Positions 36,575 to 49,440 of a stretch of DNA of 64,000 nucleotides are shown here, in pieces (positions within the stretch are counted from its first letter, which is position 1; each line of letters starts with the position of its first letter). The translations under genes and the position numbers were made by a program. The stretch comes from Hamiltosporidium tvaerminnensis (Eukaryota > Microsporidia > Dubosqiidae). The stretch lies in NCBI GenBank assembly GCA_022605425.2, contig CM061253.1, positions 1 to 64,000 on the forward strand. The letters run 5' to 3'. Under the pieces are notes generated by a model. It was not told the origin of the DNA, searched no databases, and saw nothing but the letters and a program-made list of their open reading frames with translations.

Positions 36575-39169
36575 CTAGGAACCAGAGATCTTAGTATCTC
36601 GAATATGACCTTTTTTAAAGAATTTAGGACTTAAATTACAATTTAATGTGAGCAAATTCGGTTCAATCTTGCAATTTCGTAATTTAACATTTTTTAATAG
36701 AGGCTGGGATATAATAAGATTTTTTATCCCATCATTAACATTAGTATTAATCAGCTCAAGCGTTTCTAAATTTTGACATCTTAATGTTCCGTATTCCTCG
36801 ATATACTCTGAAATTACTTTACCATCCAAAGAAACAATAAGATGTTTAAGATTCAAAAACAAACCCAATCTAAAAATATCAGATGCGCACAGCGTATTTT
36901 CTGATATATTTATTTTCTTAAGCGAAGCTATAAGAGAACCAACACATAAATTTATCATAAAGCCAGAATTAAGGTTGCAGTTTGATATATTTAGCTTTGA
37001 AAGTGTTTTAAACTGACTTATAGAATCAAGAAATTCTTTTTCAAACCTATTTCCCGATAAATTTATGTCTTTTAACTTACTCTTTAATTTATACTCTAAA
37101 CATGATAAGTTTATCGAATGGTTTATCAAATACGACATATTAAGACACTCTAATATTTCAAATTGACTTACGTTAAATAATATATAATTATCTATCAAAT
37201 TATGCGACAAACTTAATTTTTTTGTGCTGGAATGCAGTGTCTTTTGACTCAAAATGATCTCTAAATGCGACTTATTACAAAATCTATCTAAGATAAGAAT
37301 CTCTGCCTTGATATCCGATGAGAAATATCGAAGCAAAATTACGTTTAGACTGCACTTAGATAAATCTATAGAATGAAAACACTTTTGCCAATTTTCGCAG
37401 ACTTCAAAATTTAGTAATCGTAAGAAATCCACACTTCTCATATCTATGACTCTCAATGAATTACTCAGCATCATGGGGTTTATAATCTTATAATTTAAAC
37501 TCGAATAGTTCATTCTAAATTCCTTTAATACATCCATTTTGAAAGGCTTTATCTTTACAGTACTAATCCTATACCCACAGCATGAAAGTTCTAAAGAAAC
37601 AATATTCATAACATTCAGTTCATTAAAAATTTCATTTTGTAACAAATATCCAACTATATGCAAGTTTTTCAGTTTTGGGAAGTAGGAGGATAATTTACCC
37701 AAAAAAATTTTTTTCTTAGGTGTTTTACATTTTACCAAAACTAGAGATTCTAAATTTTTTAAGGTTTTTAAAAAGCTAAAATCTTTATCAGACACTACTA
37801 TTCTTTCAAATTCGATATAAGTTATTTCCTCCTTCTTAAATGCTTCTATTGCACTAAATATTGAAATAAAACTTGTATTCATTTCATAGACCGTAGAATC
37901 CTTTGTGATATTGTTACATGAAAAATCCAAATCTTTGGTTTCGGTGAAATATGTATTCGAGCCAGATATTCTAATACCTTTTATTCGATATGAGCCAACT
38001 ATACAATCCAAGAGTACCGATTTTTCTTTGGAATTTTCTTGGTTGATCAATTCCAGAGCTCGAGGAGTAGTTCTAATTAAGATTTCATCAATATTATGCT
38101 TCTCGAAGGAAAATATACTTTCATTATGTTTTTTCTCAATCAAAGTCAATTCGTTATTCTTAGAATTGTAATTAACACGTATACTATCATATAGCAAATA
38201 AATAAAAGGTAAAAAATATTTTTTATGACTGATAAAATCAGTGCATGTAACATTTGATACATCATTATAGGATTTATCTTTTAAATAGGAAAAAATAAAT
38301 GGAAGTAAATTTCTATAAAATAATAATAGTGTATCTGCTTCTGAATAGCACGAAAGATCATCCAAAAGCCAAATTAAATCCAAAACCTCTTCTTTATTAA
38401 GATCATTGAAATTATTATTCCATCCGTTTTTTAATATGTTTATACATTCTTTAAAAATAACACATTCTATATTGCTTTTTGTTATATCTTTAATATTTAG
38501 CTTTATTTCGTAACTTCCAGTTTTTTGTAAATCATCAAAATGCTTAGATAGAATCATAAAATTTCCGGGGTAATCAAACTTAACAATATCGATTGGATCT
38601 TCAGACAATAGGATATTAATATTTTCAAAAATTTTAAGATTATCCTCGTTTTTATCAATAGAGAATGCAAATTCTTTTACATTTTTTTCAATCATATCAC
38701 TTTCTGAAGAAATAACTTCGCTTATATTTAGATTTAGGGTTTGGCTACCTAAATTTTTGTTCTTGAGATCATCAATAATATCCAATTTTCTCTTTTTGAA
38801 GGGTACATTACTATCATCGGTCCGTTTAAAATTTCGAAGACGTTTCTTAATTTCAGGAATGGAAGACATATTTGGAGCGCAAGGTCTAGATTCGGTCTGG
38901 TTATCCCCTTGTCCATCATAGGAATATATAGATTTAGAATTGTTTGGGTGTTCTGATATAGAATCGATCACAGGATCCAACGCTTGAAAATCAACAATAA
39001 TACGAATACAAATGTTTACTCTGAAAAGTGTTGAAATTATAATAACAACCTTTAAGTAATGATCGCGTGTACCATATTGCACCAAATATTTACACATTTC
39101 ATATATTTCTTTTGATTTTTTATTATTTATAAAATCATATAGTATTTGTAATATTTTCTTGCTGTACAT
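36575..39169 (-). CDS. Leucine-rich-repeat protein, paralog 2, 864 aa
   Basis: The intact paralog of the 26643-29255 gene has the same strand, near-identical length and the same architecture. It has an N-terminal segment with hydrophobic residues ~40-50 and IRIIVDF at 55-61; a divergent hydrophilic region with a basic cluster (KKRLRNFKRTDD, PFKKRKLD) at ~105-130; the conserved LNIKDITKSN domain near 225; and leucine-rich repeats from about 445 to 840 (LKDINLSGNRF, LSKLNISNCNL), ending with LIISQPLLKNVKLRNC. The basic cluster could act as a nuclear localisation signal, which paralog 1 lacks in that form. Both genes have a TTATAT(A/C)AMAAATT-like element shortly before the ATG. Function unknown; protein-protein interaction is likely from the LRRs. 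Confidence 0.85.
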   Translation of the reverse strand: MYSKKILQILYDFINNKKSKEIYEMCKYLVQYGTRDHYLKVVIIISTLFRVNICIRIIVDFQALDPVIDSISEHPNNSKSIYSYDGQGDNQTESRPCAPNMSSIPEIKKRLRNFKRTDDSNVPFKKRKLDIIDDLKNKNLGSQTLNLNISEVISSESDMIEKNVKEFAFSIDKNEDNLKIFENINILLSEDPIDIVKFDYPGNFMILSKHFDDLQKTGSYEIKLNIKDITKSNIECVIFKECINILKNGWNNNFNDLNKEEVLDLIWLLDDLSCYSEADTLLLFYRNLLPFIFSYLKDKSYNDVSNVTCTDFISHKKYFLPFIYLLYDSIRVNYNSKNNELTLIEKKHNESIFSFEKHNIDEILIRTTPRALELINQENSKEKSVLLDCIVGSYRIKGIRISGSNTYFTETKDLDFSCNNITKDSTVYEMNTSFISIFSAIEAFKKEEITYIEFERIVVSDKDFSFLKTLKNLESLVLVKCKTPKKKIFLGKLSSYFPKLKNLHIVGYLLQNEIFNELNVMNIVSLELSCCGYRISTVKIKPFKMDVLKEFRMNYSSLNYKIINPMMLSNSLRVIDMRSVDFLRLLNFEVCENWQKCFHSIDLSKCSLNVILLRYFSSDIKAEILILDRFCNKSHLEIILSQKTLHSSTKKLSLSHNLIDNYILFNVSQFEILECLNMSYLINHSINLSCLEYKLKSKLKDINLSGNRFEKEFLDSISQFKTLSKLNISNCNLNSGFMINLCVGSLIASLKKINISENTLCASDIFRLGLFLNLKHLIVSLDGKVISEYIEEYGTLRCQNLETLELINTNVNDGIKNLIISQPLLKNVKLRNCKIEPNLLTLNCNLSPKFFKKGHIRDTKISGS

Positions 39170-40903
39170 TTACATGGAAACTGTTTTTGTTTCAGTTATA
39201 TTAAATTTTTGATATAAATAATTATTAATTAATCAAAAAAATTATAATTTTTTAATTTACTATATATAAAATTAAAACTGCAACAAGATTATTACATGGT
39301 GCTTTGAATACGAAATTGATAAAACAAAAAAAAAGATTAAAAAAAATTCAAAAGAATTGTTTTGTGTTCAGATAAAATTAACCCTTTAGATTGAGGAAAA
39401 TACAAGATTATATACTTGTTGGAAAAACATTTTAAGCAAATAAAAATTTATTAAAACTAATTTATTTGTAGAACAAAAGAGTATCATAAACTTTATTAAT
39501 ATGAATTTCAGCCGATGTGATTTTCTATATTGTGTTCTGCGGTTGTTTGGGTTCGGCTTGAAAGATACTCTTAGATTTGAAATGTTTTTTAAAAATAGCT
39601 TTGCATTAGCCAGTCTCTAAACATTAAAATTGGACTTTCATTAGTCAATTGAATTTTAAGTCATTTCTGAATCGTATCTAAACCCAATTCTATCGCTTTA
39701 ATTTAAATAAAATTTTAAGTTTGATACAATTTTAATCTAAACCAAAAACTATGTTATATCGAGTTTTCTTGACCCATTTATTAAAGATAATGAAATTCAG
39801 AAAAAACTCAGTAAAGACAGGACATCATATCTCAAGCATATATTTAAATATAGTTTTGTTTCTAGACCTTTTATATGTGTAAATTGTCACGGAAATATTT
39901 AATAATGGAATATAAGTGAAGAGAAGGAATAAATTATGACCAATTTATCTTTAATAGCTGATTTCTTAAGCGATTTAATTTTTATACCTGGAAAAAGTAA
40001 TCGGAGAAGATTTTTAAATAAATGGAAAATCATAGAATGGTAAAAGGTGATACATATTTAAGATGAATTTTATAACTTGAAACATATTAAAATTCACGAA
40101 TAAACTATGTTTTGTGGATTTTTGAATTTATCTGAATGCTAAGAATAATAATTTTTTTTACAAACCCCTTGTTAATCTCATAACAGGTTTAACATAATAA
40201 TAACTTTGAATCCTCTGAATCAAATATCTATGATAATTTTTATTTTGCTTTTAAATTTTTTTTAAAAATATTTATGATCAATTTCCCTTTTATTCATGAA
40301 CAAAAGATATATAATAGTTACAGTGTTGGTTGATATATAAAATTCTACAAATAAACATTCATTTGGACTAATCTTAGCTAATAACCCACAGTAAAATTTT
40401 AAATATTAATATTTACGACAAAACAAAATAATTTTGAAAGTGAATTTTTAAGATTGCAAGAAAATATATTAGATTAAGTATTCCAAGAATTTGACTAAAA
40501 AAAATTATTTCAAAGCCCATTCTTCTTTTACTCTCGGTTTTAAGAATGAACAGATGGAAAGCCAAGTATTCTGTTTGCGCGTCCTGCCCTAACATTTCTT
40601 GGGTCTATTTTTTGTTCATGATAACCCTGTTTTCAAGAGCCTTAACATTTCATAGTAGAAAAAGCCTTTTATTTTCTTGATCGATACTTTGATTTATGTT
40701 TCATGAGCTATGTTAAATTTCTACACCACGTCATGATTTTGATATTGTTCTTTATTTTTCCGCGTGTTTCTTTTGATTTGCCATCAATCAGATAGTAGAG
40801 GGTTGGATCAACGATCCTTGTTTTTTTATCCCAACGTTTAACATACACTGAAAAATTATCATTTTATAATGTATCTTTCGAAATTGAATGCTTATTAACG
40901 TCA

Positions 40904-41587
40904 TTTAAACGTATAACATTTTTTAATACTGTGACAAGTGTTATATTTATTTTTGTGATATTAACGCAGTTCTGAGCTTAACATGAATAAATACAACACC
41001 AAAACACCATCATTACCCTCTGCGATGCCTACGTTTCGAAACTTTTATCTAACAGAGTTTTAAAACCCAATTAATAGACGAGGTAGTTGCCCGGTGTTTG
41101 TTTATTTCCGTTTTCTGGTGTGTGATCGAAGGTAAAAACCCAGATTTAGGCTCTCCAACGACTATGCAGCATTCCAACTTACTCTAAACTTACGGTACTC
41201 AATAAACTTCTGGCTAAAATATATTTCAAAGACTTAAATAGGATTAAACTATTCAATGCATGTCATACAAACAGTTAAAACCTGCTACTTAGCTTTCCCA
41301 GCTTTAAATGTTTTATACTTTATATTTCCCAGGCCCTAAGCTTCTAATCCGAGTGAGCAAATCTAGGTTACTATGCTTTTACATCGTAATTACCCACAAG
41401 TGCAGAGCTATCTGAAATCTAGTTACATAGAAAACTACAAATAAATAGTAGAAAATTTCCAGATTTCGTAGACCCTATTCTCTTGAACAAACTTTCATTG
41501 AAAAACCGAAAATTGAGAATGGTTAGATTCCCACCAAAAATCCAAACAATTATCTTACTATCAGTTTCACGTACTTATTGCCAAGGG
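40904..41587 (-). mobile_element. Dispersed element family A, copy 3 (diverged)
   Basis: Aligns over nearly its full length with the copies at 6708-7439 and 7914-8639, same orientation, but is more diverged and lacks the last ~50 bp at its high-coordinate end. Shared anchor strings include GACAAGTGTTATATTT, ATTAACGCAGTTCT, AATAAACTTCT and ACCAAAAATCCAAACAAT. Next to it, at 40720-40860 on the minus strand, is a ~50-codon relic (contains VDPTLYYLIDGKS) of no known family. Confidence 0.7.
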
Positions 41588-41589
41588 GA

Positions 41590-44500
41590 GTGCTAGCATA
41601 AATAAGATTAAAGTCAAATATTAATCAGTGATATACATACTTTGGTCTCTAATGTATTGGGAAGTATATTATTTGCATTTGATGCCTAATAAATATATCA
41701 ATCATACGAAATCTAAAACCCAAACTTACAAATGCTATAAGTTTATTGTAAAGAGTTTAATAAGACTTCTATTTCTGAGATTTTGTATAATAATTACAGT
41801 TTTGAAGCATTTAAAGTATAAATCTTTAAAAAGATTTTAAATATTCTTTATCAAGTAAAATTAACACTTTTATATAAATACAACCAATTTTATGTAGTTC
41901 GAACGTTTTGATTTTTATATAAAGAAGACATTGATATCTAAAAAACGGTTCTAGGCCTTATTTCATGGTGAAACTTAGGTGCTATTACAAATGAGCGATT
42001 AATAAAATTGAGTTTTAAATATTTCTTTATTTAAATCTGTAGAAAATTTATGATTTCTCTTTACTACGTTTTAATTAATATACTGGGGCCAAGATAAAAC
42101 AGTCGTAATAAAATTGGAGACCTTGGGCTCATTTTCCTTTAAATCTATGTTAAAATAATTTAACACCTGCAAGTTGTTTTTTTATCGAACTCCCAAATTT
42201 AAAATATATCAAGTACATTGGCATTTTTTTAGAGTATGTGGGCTCCATTGAAAAAAAATCAAGGCAAATTTAAAAATATACAAATATTTATAGATCAAAA
42301 TATTATTTAATCTAGCTCTGGTGAACGAAAATTTGCGCAATTCTTTTAATTATTTTAGCAGAGAAATATTTATCGAACAAAAATAATAAATTAATAAACA
42401 AGAAATTAGATAAATTTAAAGAATACGAGAATGATGGTTCGCTCATATTATGTTTTAGCAATATGATTAACGGCATGAAAGCGGTCGTATGGCATTAGTA
42501 AAACAAATTATATTTAAAATTTTAAATATAATATCAAAAACTGGTTTTTTAAATCGATATTTTCAGTTTGATAATACTAAATTCAAGATAATACTCTGAT
42601 GTAAACTATTCCGAGTTATATGTATCACATAATTTAAATCGATCATTATATGCATTAAAATATTCTTCGTGTAAATTATACATTTAAGAAAATTATTTGT
42701 AAAAGTTATCATTTGTTTCTTAAACTCATATTGAATATAAAACGTCTTTTTATGAATTCAAAAGACTCATTTTATCAAAATATTACGCAATCTATTTTTT
42801 CAAATGTACATCAATATCAATTTAAAATTAAGCATTTACGCGAGATAAATTAGACAAATGCGAGAAAATATGATATGTTCTAAATAAACCTTGATTTGGC
42901 GTTTAAAGAGACTATTTGATAATTAAGAAAATTAATAGTATGATCTTCGCATTTATATAAGAAATGTTCACAGAATTTGAATAAAGTTTTTTATGCAAAC
43001 AAAGTCCCATATTACTTTTCTCTGGTGCTTCATAAATTAATTTTGGCGTTATATGAAAATCGATAAATATAAAATCAGAACATACATATATTTAATAATA
43101 TTTAGTCTGGTATCAAAAATTTATGATATAAGAAAATTATTAAAATTTTAATTGCCTAATTATAATCTAATATAAAAATAATAGATAACCTAAAATTTAG
43201 ATTGTAAATATCTCGCTAATTATAGATCGGTACTCTTGTAATTAAATTTTGAATTAAATATTATAGGTTTTGGTATTATATTTACCGAATCGAAGAATCA
43301 TGTTTGAATCTTGATATTGATTTGTATTATAAGTTTATAACATCTAAATCAGCGCAAATAAACAAAAATAGGGTTAATTGCGTCTAAAAAATGAATAAAT
43401 GTGTTGTTAAGGCGAGATTCTTTTCTATCTCTAACAAATTATGTAAAAAACTCGATTTCATATAAAGTTAGTAATTCGAAATCTGTATGTCTGGTTACAT
43501 TTTTTTTAGCTCGGAAAATTCTAAAAAGTAGGAAATATTTTATTTTAAAATGGTTAGGAATGGATATTTCTTGCAAAAAAATTATCGATTTATATCAATA
43601 TTCTTCATCTTGAATTTAAAGTAGGTTTAAAACTCACAATGAAGCTATGTTTTTGTTATAGCCTGGTTTTTTTAACAAAAAATTTCATTTCAAATTCTGA
43701 TAAACAATTTAAACAAATATAATGATTGCAAAGTTATCATATAGAATGCTAAATTATCATTTTATATCAGTGCACCTAAAATGATATTTTGCTAAAGCTT
43801 GTATTTTAAGAATGAAATCTAACTGTTTTTACTTTTTATTCAGCCAAAGTTTTAATTCATAAAAAATTGTTCCTGGTTTTTAGCCCTCTAGTATAATTTC
43901 ATGGTTTTATAATAATAGTTCGTTTTTTTATTTCCAACTCCTACAACTGAATATTATGAAAGTTTGCTTCAATGCTTTTTTCTCTTAGAGCTAAAAAATC
44001 TATCGACTGAATATGACAAACTGCTAAATAAAGCTATCAAAGCATTGCAAAATTGCAAAAAATAAACAGATATCTTGAAATTGTCTTGCTATTAATAGAT
44101 ATTTGAAAGTAGAAACAAAACTTGGATTTCTTAATAAAGTTTTAAAATTACAAAAATTTGGTTTCATAAGAATGAAAGATAAAAAAATAATGATATTAGC
44201 GAAAAAACTTATCCTAAACAAGAGATCGGATGAAAGTTAAAAACCTTTTTTCTATGAAATTATATCTATAAAGTTTTATTTCTATGTAGCATAATTGGAA
44301 TTATATATTTTTTGAGGGATTTTTATACTTATATTTCATAAAAGGCAAAACTTATTTGCTGAATACGATTTCCTTTTCTCTTGTCTTAATATGACTATAG
44401 AGCCCATCAGAAACATTTCATTCGAAAAAAATAAATAGTTCAACTCTCTGTTGCAAGAAGAAGAGTAATTTGATGTATTTTCCTGCCTTAGAGATTTATG

Positions 44501-44790
44501 TTTTTCTTAACAAAACTCCTCGAAGTAATTGCTTTAGTTATCTTAAGAAATTCATAGGCCGTGGTTTGATTATTATTTATATTTAGTATTCTTTGAAAAC
44601 TATTCGAGTCAAAAATTCTTTTGTGTATTTTATAATCGCTTCTCCTTCTACACTCAAACCTTATAAATTAAATCTAAGATAAATTAAACATAAAAAATAT
44701 ATAGTTTACTTTTTAGAAAATCCTCAGTAAAAAAATTAAAACTTATAAATTTATTTAAAAACATTAAAACTTTCATTCCGAATAGTTAAA
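41590..44790. other. Gene-free AT-rich stretch
   Basis: About 3.2 kb with only short ORFs (41628-41840, 43401-43613, 44024-44221) that lack signal peptides, motifs or related sequences in the window. No RNA gene or repeat was recognised. Confidence 0.55.
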
Positions 44791-44792
44791 TA

Positions 44793-45077
44793 CTAGAAAC
44801 CGCTGTACATTCTTCTAGTCATGCTATAATCAGATGGACCACCAAGAACAGCTGTTCTATAGGCTGATTTATATGCAGAGGCGGTAATAGGATCGACTAC
44901 TGGGGGAACTTCGGGTAACCCTGGAATTGGAGGAGGTACAGCGGGTTTTGAAAATAAAGAAGGTAGCCATGAAGACAAAAGTTTACTTTTTCCTATTTCG
45001 CTTGCATTTTTTACTGGGTCAAAACAATATATACATGTAAAACAAAGTAAAACAAAAGATCGCAATATTTTTTGCAT
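44793..45077 (-). CDS. Predicted secreted proline-rich protein, 94 aa
   Basis: The ATG at 45077 starts a 94-codon ORF. The N-terminus (MQKILRSFVLLCFTCIYC) is a signal peptide. The mature protein has a Pro-rich segment (PAVPPPIPGLPEVPPVVDP, about residues 46-64) followed by a Tyr/Ser/Arg C-terminal tail (AYKSAYRTAV...RRMYSGF). The motif PGLPxxPxxxPIxAxxYxS recurs in the next gene on the same strand (46247-46462), so the two are tandem relatives. Function is not recognised; secreted Pro-rich and Tyr-rich proteins are often structural, but that is only a possibility here. Confidence 0.65.
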   Translation of the reverse strand: MQKILRSFVLLCFTCIYCFDPVKNASEIGKSKLLSSWLPSLFSKPAVPPPIPGLPEVPPVVDPITASAYKSAYRTAVLGGPSDYSMTRRMYSGF

Positions 45078-46246
45078 TGTAAATCTTCGATTTTGATTCT
45101 TTAAATACTTTTAAAAATTATTTTGTAACACATTTTTAGATAGCCTTGTTTCATTAAGAAACCATATGAAACCTTCTTTTTGGTTATTACCGACAAATTA
45201 TATTTTATATATTTTTTTACTCAAAATCTATCTTTTGATAAGATTCTGTTTGTGATATGAAAATTAATCAGTAACCAATTATTCTTCAAATCACTTAGTT
45301 AAGTTTCTCTTTTGTTTTGTTCTTTTGTTTTATAAATGTGTTGTAATGAAGGTTGATTAGATTAAAATGTGTGCCATTTAAATACGATTATATCACTTTT
45401 TATAATTGATTCCACAGATAGTTTACTTAAAATACGTATTTAAAATATATAAATTTAGATTAATACTGATTTTGGAATATTTGTATCCAAAAATAAACTC
45501 TCAGTAACAAAAATGGATTTTTAAGGCTTTTTTAAACTTGCGTGCTAAACCTGATTGCTAAAATTTGGTTTTAGTGTCTTAACTTAATATAAACATGTAT
45601 AATTTTATTTGATTATATTATTTCTATTGAACCTAAAATTTATGAAAATCTTCAACATTTACTTCGCAATTAGAATTACTATCTAAATTATATATTCGAT
45701 ATAAAAATAGAATATAAGAAATTTTTTGAATAGAAAATCTAGTTTGTTGAATTTTTTATACCTTTCGGTATATTTGCTCGGATTATTTGCTTGTATAAAG
45801 AAAATAATATTCGCTAAAAATATTTATATACTTCGTTTATAAAAAATTCCATAGAAGTATTGTATTCTTTATAACTGAAATATATGGAATTTGAAAATTG
45901 CCAAAAGAAAACTTTAAATTATTATCTATAAACTTTAAATACAGTTAATCACAAATTATCTTTTACAAATTTTTTAGATTCTGAATAAAAATATCTCGGA
46001 AGCATTCATATTATTTCCTAAAAAGACTTATAAAATTAATTGTAAATTCTTTTTTTTTCAATTTAACAGTATAAATATCTTTACTTTTTTAAAATATTTA
46101 AAATACTAAACTAATGAATATAAAGACATGTATATTTTATAAAATATATATTAAATACTTTTTTCAAACGAGACACAGCAAGAATTAATAATTTAAAAAA
46201 AAACTGACAAATTCTAAGTATAAAGTTCAAGCTTTATTAAATAAAC

Positions 46247-46462
46247 TTATAGTATAGGTCTGCCAAGTCTTGATCTATACGAATAGAAAGAACTATAAGG
46301 GGATCGAAACACACTATCATAAGTATTGGCTTCAATAGGAGATATTGGAGGCAAACCTGGTTCATACATAGGAGAGGTAAAAGGAATAATCGCTTTGATA
46401 TATTTTAAACCAAACAATGCAAAGAATAATATTGTAATAATGGTTCCAAAATTCTTATTCAT
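46247..46462 (-). CDS. Predicted secreted protein, 71 aa, related to the 44793 gene
   Basis: The first ATG is at 46462; the frame is open a few codons upstream only through non-ATG codons. The N-terminal 24 residues (MNKNFGTIITILFFALFGLK...) form a signal peptide or anchor. The mature part is short, with PGLPPISPIEANTYDSVF and a Tyr/Ser/Arg tail ending SRLGRPIL. It shares PGLP...PI.A..Y.S and the Tyr-rich tail with the protein at 44793-45077, same strand, 1.2 kb apart, suggesting tandem duplication followed by divergence. AATAAA lies about 15 nt after the stop on the coding strand. Function unknown. Confidence 0.6.
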   Translation of the reverse strand: MNKNFGTIITILFFALFGLKYIKAIIPFTSPMYEPGLPPISPIEANTYDSVFRSPYSSFYSYRSRLGRPIL

Positions 46463-47773
46463 AATTCGACTTACCACAATTCTTAAATAAGTTTAATGTT
46501 ACATTGCAACATTTTATTGATTAGATAATAAATTATTTAAAACAAAATAGTTAAGATATAACCAATGATTTGAAAGATCATATTATTTGAGACAAAAGTT
46601 TATTTTATGATTTATTAATAAATTATTAGATTGTACATATTTAATGTTGTATCTGGTTGGAATGTACAATCCAGAGAATTGATAATCTTAAGATTTTGAT
46701 TTGAAGTTTTTTATTGTTTTAATTTATATTTTATTGGTTATTTCTTATTATTTTAAATACTTGAACTTATTGATTATCGTATGATCTTATAAATTAGAAG
46801 TTTTTATATTCATGTTTTTTGAGATTAAGATAGAGGTGGTAAACGATTGCTTTACTCTATATACTCTCATTCTTTAATCTTTTCATCGTAAATTTGAGCT
46901 TTAAGCTTTTTTAAATGTAATTTTTCTTAATTGTATTCGTCTATAAATTCGATTAAAATATTTTAAAGAATATATTTAAAATAAAAAAAATGTTAAATTT
47001 TCCAAATATAGAAAAAAAATGATAAAATACAAGTAATAATAAATAACTTATCAATAAATTTTGTGGAAATTAATGCCTGTTTTTCTTTACTATTGTGTTT
47101 TATATTTGTAAATTGTAAAAGAATGGATATTTAAAATCAATAATTTACTAAGCGACTATTTAACTTCCAAATAAGCATTTTGATTGGGTTTGAATATTAT
47201 GATTTATTTCTTTAACTCTAAAAATTCAGTGTGCGGCTAAATTAACTAATATTCAAACTGTACCTATTTATATGTTAGCATTGCTTTATAATAAATTAGA
47301 AACTATTAGTTTCGTCTTTCAGGTAAGAATTTTATTACTGCTTATTATAGACTAAAAAAAATTAAAAAGAGTTTTGAGTTTCGCACTTTTCAGTTAAAAA
47401 TAATTTAAAATTATTTCTGTTAAAACGAGATTTTCCTCGAAATAAATAAACTTTTATTTTCTTTTTACCACTATACTTCTAAAGTATAACAATATTCACA
47501 TGTGACGCATATGAGTGCTATTTTCTAGTTATGCGATTCCTTAATCTTTATATTTTGATTAGTCGGGTTGTCGAATAGCGCAAAATTTATTTTAAGATAA
47601 ATTAGCTCTATATCAACTGGCAACACCGGCTTTTAAGCTTGTAAAATTCTGCTTTTAATAGGTATAAAATCCTTATAAAACTATTATCTAAGTGAAATTA
47701 CAATTTATGATTAAATTTATTCAGAAATTTCATCTAAATTTTAACAAATTAAAAATAAATATTAAAATACATA

Positions 47774-47915
47774 CTTATTCCGTTCCTCTTTTACCTCTCG
47801 GTGTCGAGGATGATCAAATGAATGTTTTTTTCATTTTTTTTTTTAATATTTTGTAACTCGAGATTTATGGGATCGGTCTATAGATACAGTGTGGTATACA
47901 TCCCATAAAATGGCA
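47774..47915 (-). repeat. Dispersed repeat family B, partial copy
   Basis: Matches the tail two-thirds of the family B copies at 48554 and 51836 (shared CTCGAGTTACAA-like and CACCGAGAGGT strings on the minus strand). It lacks the GATAACCAC head. Non-coding. Confidence 0.6.
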
Positions 47916-48553
47916 GGAATATAATAGTATTTAATAATAAAAATGTTATTTAAAAAATCTAATCTTAAAGGTCCAATTTTAGTTTAAATGATTATCTCAT
48001 TAGAATAGTAAATACATGAAAAATAAGTATTCAATGTGATTAGATAGACGTTTGCTATACATTTTTCCTATATGTTTATCGATCATGGCAAAAATCTTAA
48101 TTTAAACTTATTATAACTAGTTTTATAAAGAGGCTATGAATTTATAATTTAACTTTATATTCCATATTTACTGATTCAAAACTAAATACTGATCGAATTA
48201 GAGATGTAATATATTTAATTTAGATAAGAAATTTAATTAGATACATTTTTAGAGGTAATAATAGCATTTTTATCCGGATTTTATAAAATCAATTATTAAA
48301 TGTTTATAATCTTGCACTTTTATAAACAGAGAACTCAACTTTAAATTTCTTTTTCAAATTCTATAAAAAATGAGTTTTGTGATTGTAAATTATACAAGAA
48401 GATTTATACTTAGGAAGAAATATTTTAACAAATTATTACTATGATTAGATCAAGAACAAAAAAAGAAATATAATCTATAAATTTATTTATATATGAATTC
48501 AAAGTGAAAATATTTTACTATAATATATTAGTATATATGTTCAGTTTCTTATA

Positions 48554-48767
48554 GGGTGGTGAGATGATAACCACATTAAAAACCATCTGTTTTGTAATGA
48601 GTGAGTAGAATTTATGTGAAAATCTCTGTTGGCATTTTGGTAGGATATAAAACAGTGGTTCTATAAGCTAACACCCTATTTTTCCAAGAAACAACATATT
48701 AAAAGAAACAAATGGAAAATTTCCATTTTTTCATTTTCGGCACTGAGAAGTAAAGAAGGAATAGAAT
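48554..48767 (+). repeat. Dispersed repeat family B, full copy
   Basis: A ~214-bp block beginning GGGTGGTGAGATGATAACC and ending CACTGAGAAGTAAAGAAGGA plus a short AT tail. It aligns throughout with the reverse complement of 51836-52050. Its first ~90 bp also resemble the head of family A (GATAACCACAT...AATGAGTR...). No ORF. It may be a solo LTR or a SINE-like element; no clear target duplication was found. Confidence 0.6.
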
Positions 48768-49254
48768 ATGTAAGTATTTTTTTATAAAAATATTTATTTT
48801 ATAACTAAAGATGCATTAAAATAAAAATTATTTGTTTATATATAAGACTTTATTATATTTTCGACCAGTTTTTAATTATTCATATTTATTTACTAATTTA
48901 CTTAACTATATCCATTTGTATCTTATATGAATTGTAAATTATTTTTAATTATATTTAAATCAAACATATCAAGTCTTGATTTATAATATTTCTACAAAGC
49001 CATTCAACTTATATTATTTCAATCTTCTATATTTAGATAAATTAAATTAAATATTAGCGAGGAATATAAATAGAAATTTATTTTTACTTGAAAAAAATTG
49101 TAGGTCTATTTTCATGAAAACTAGAAATATAAAATAAATCTTTAATTCATAGCTTATTACTTTTTTTATACATGAAAGACATCAATAATGTAAAATTCTC
49201 ACATCTTTTGTTCAAAAGTAAGATAAAGTTTGTTAGTTTTATTTTTGTTTGAAA

Positions 49255-49440
49255 TTCTGTTTAACGCATCTAACTTTTTGTAGATATTATGGTATGTTCA
49301 GACTTTGTTTCTATCTTTGGTGCATAGTGCCTTCTAGGGGGGTAAAAGAAAACACCACTGTTACCTTTTGTAAAAAGTCTTGGTCAAAATACTTTTTTCC
49401 TTTGTCAGTTTTTATGAAAGTCAGGTATTAATAACAGCTA
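49255..49440 (-). pseudogene. Possible copia-type integrase relic
   Basis: The minus strand reads KTDKGKKYFDQDFLQK, then SFTP, and after a frameshift an A-P-(x)3-E-T-K-S-E-H-T-I-I stretch. This resembles the TDNGxEF...P-x-x-NGxxERxxxTII part of Ty1/copia integrase. Flanking minus-strand sequence up to about 50600 has scattered coding-like pieces but no further identifiable motif. Short and degenerate, so the call is tentative. Confidence 0.35.
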
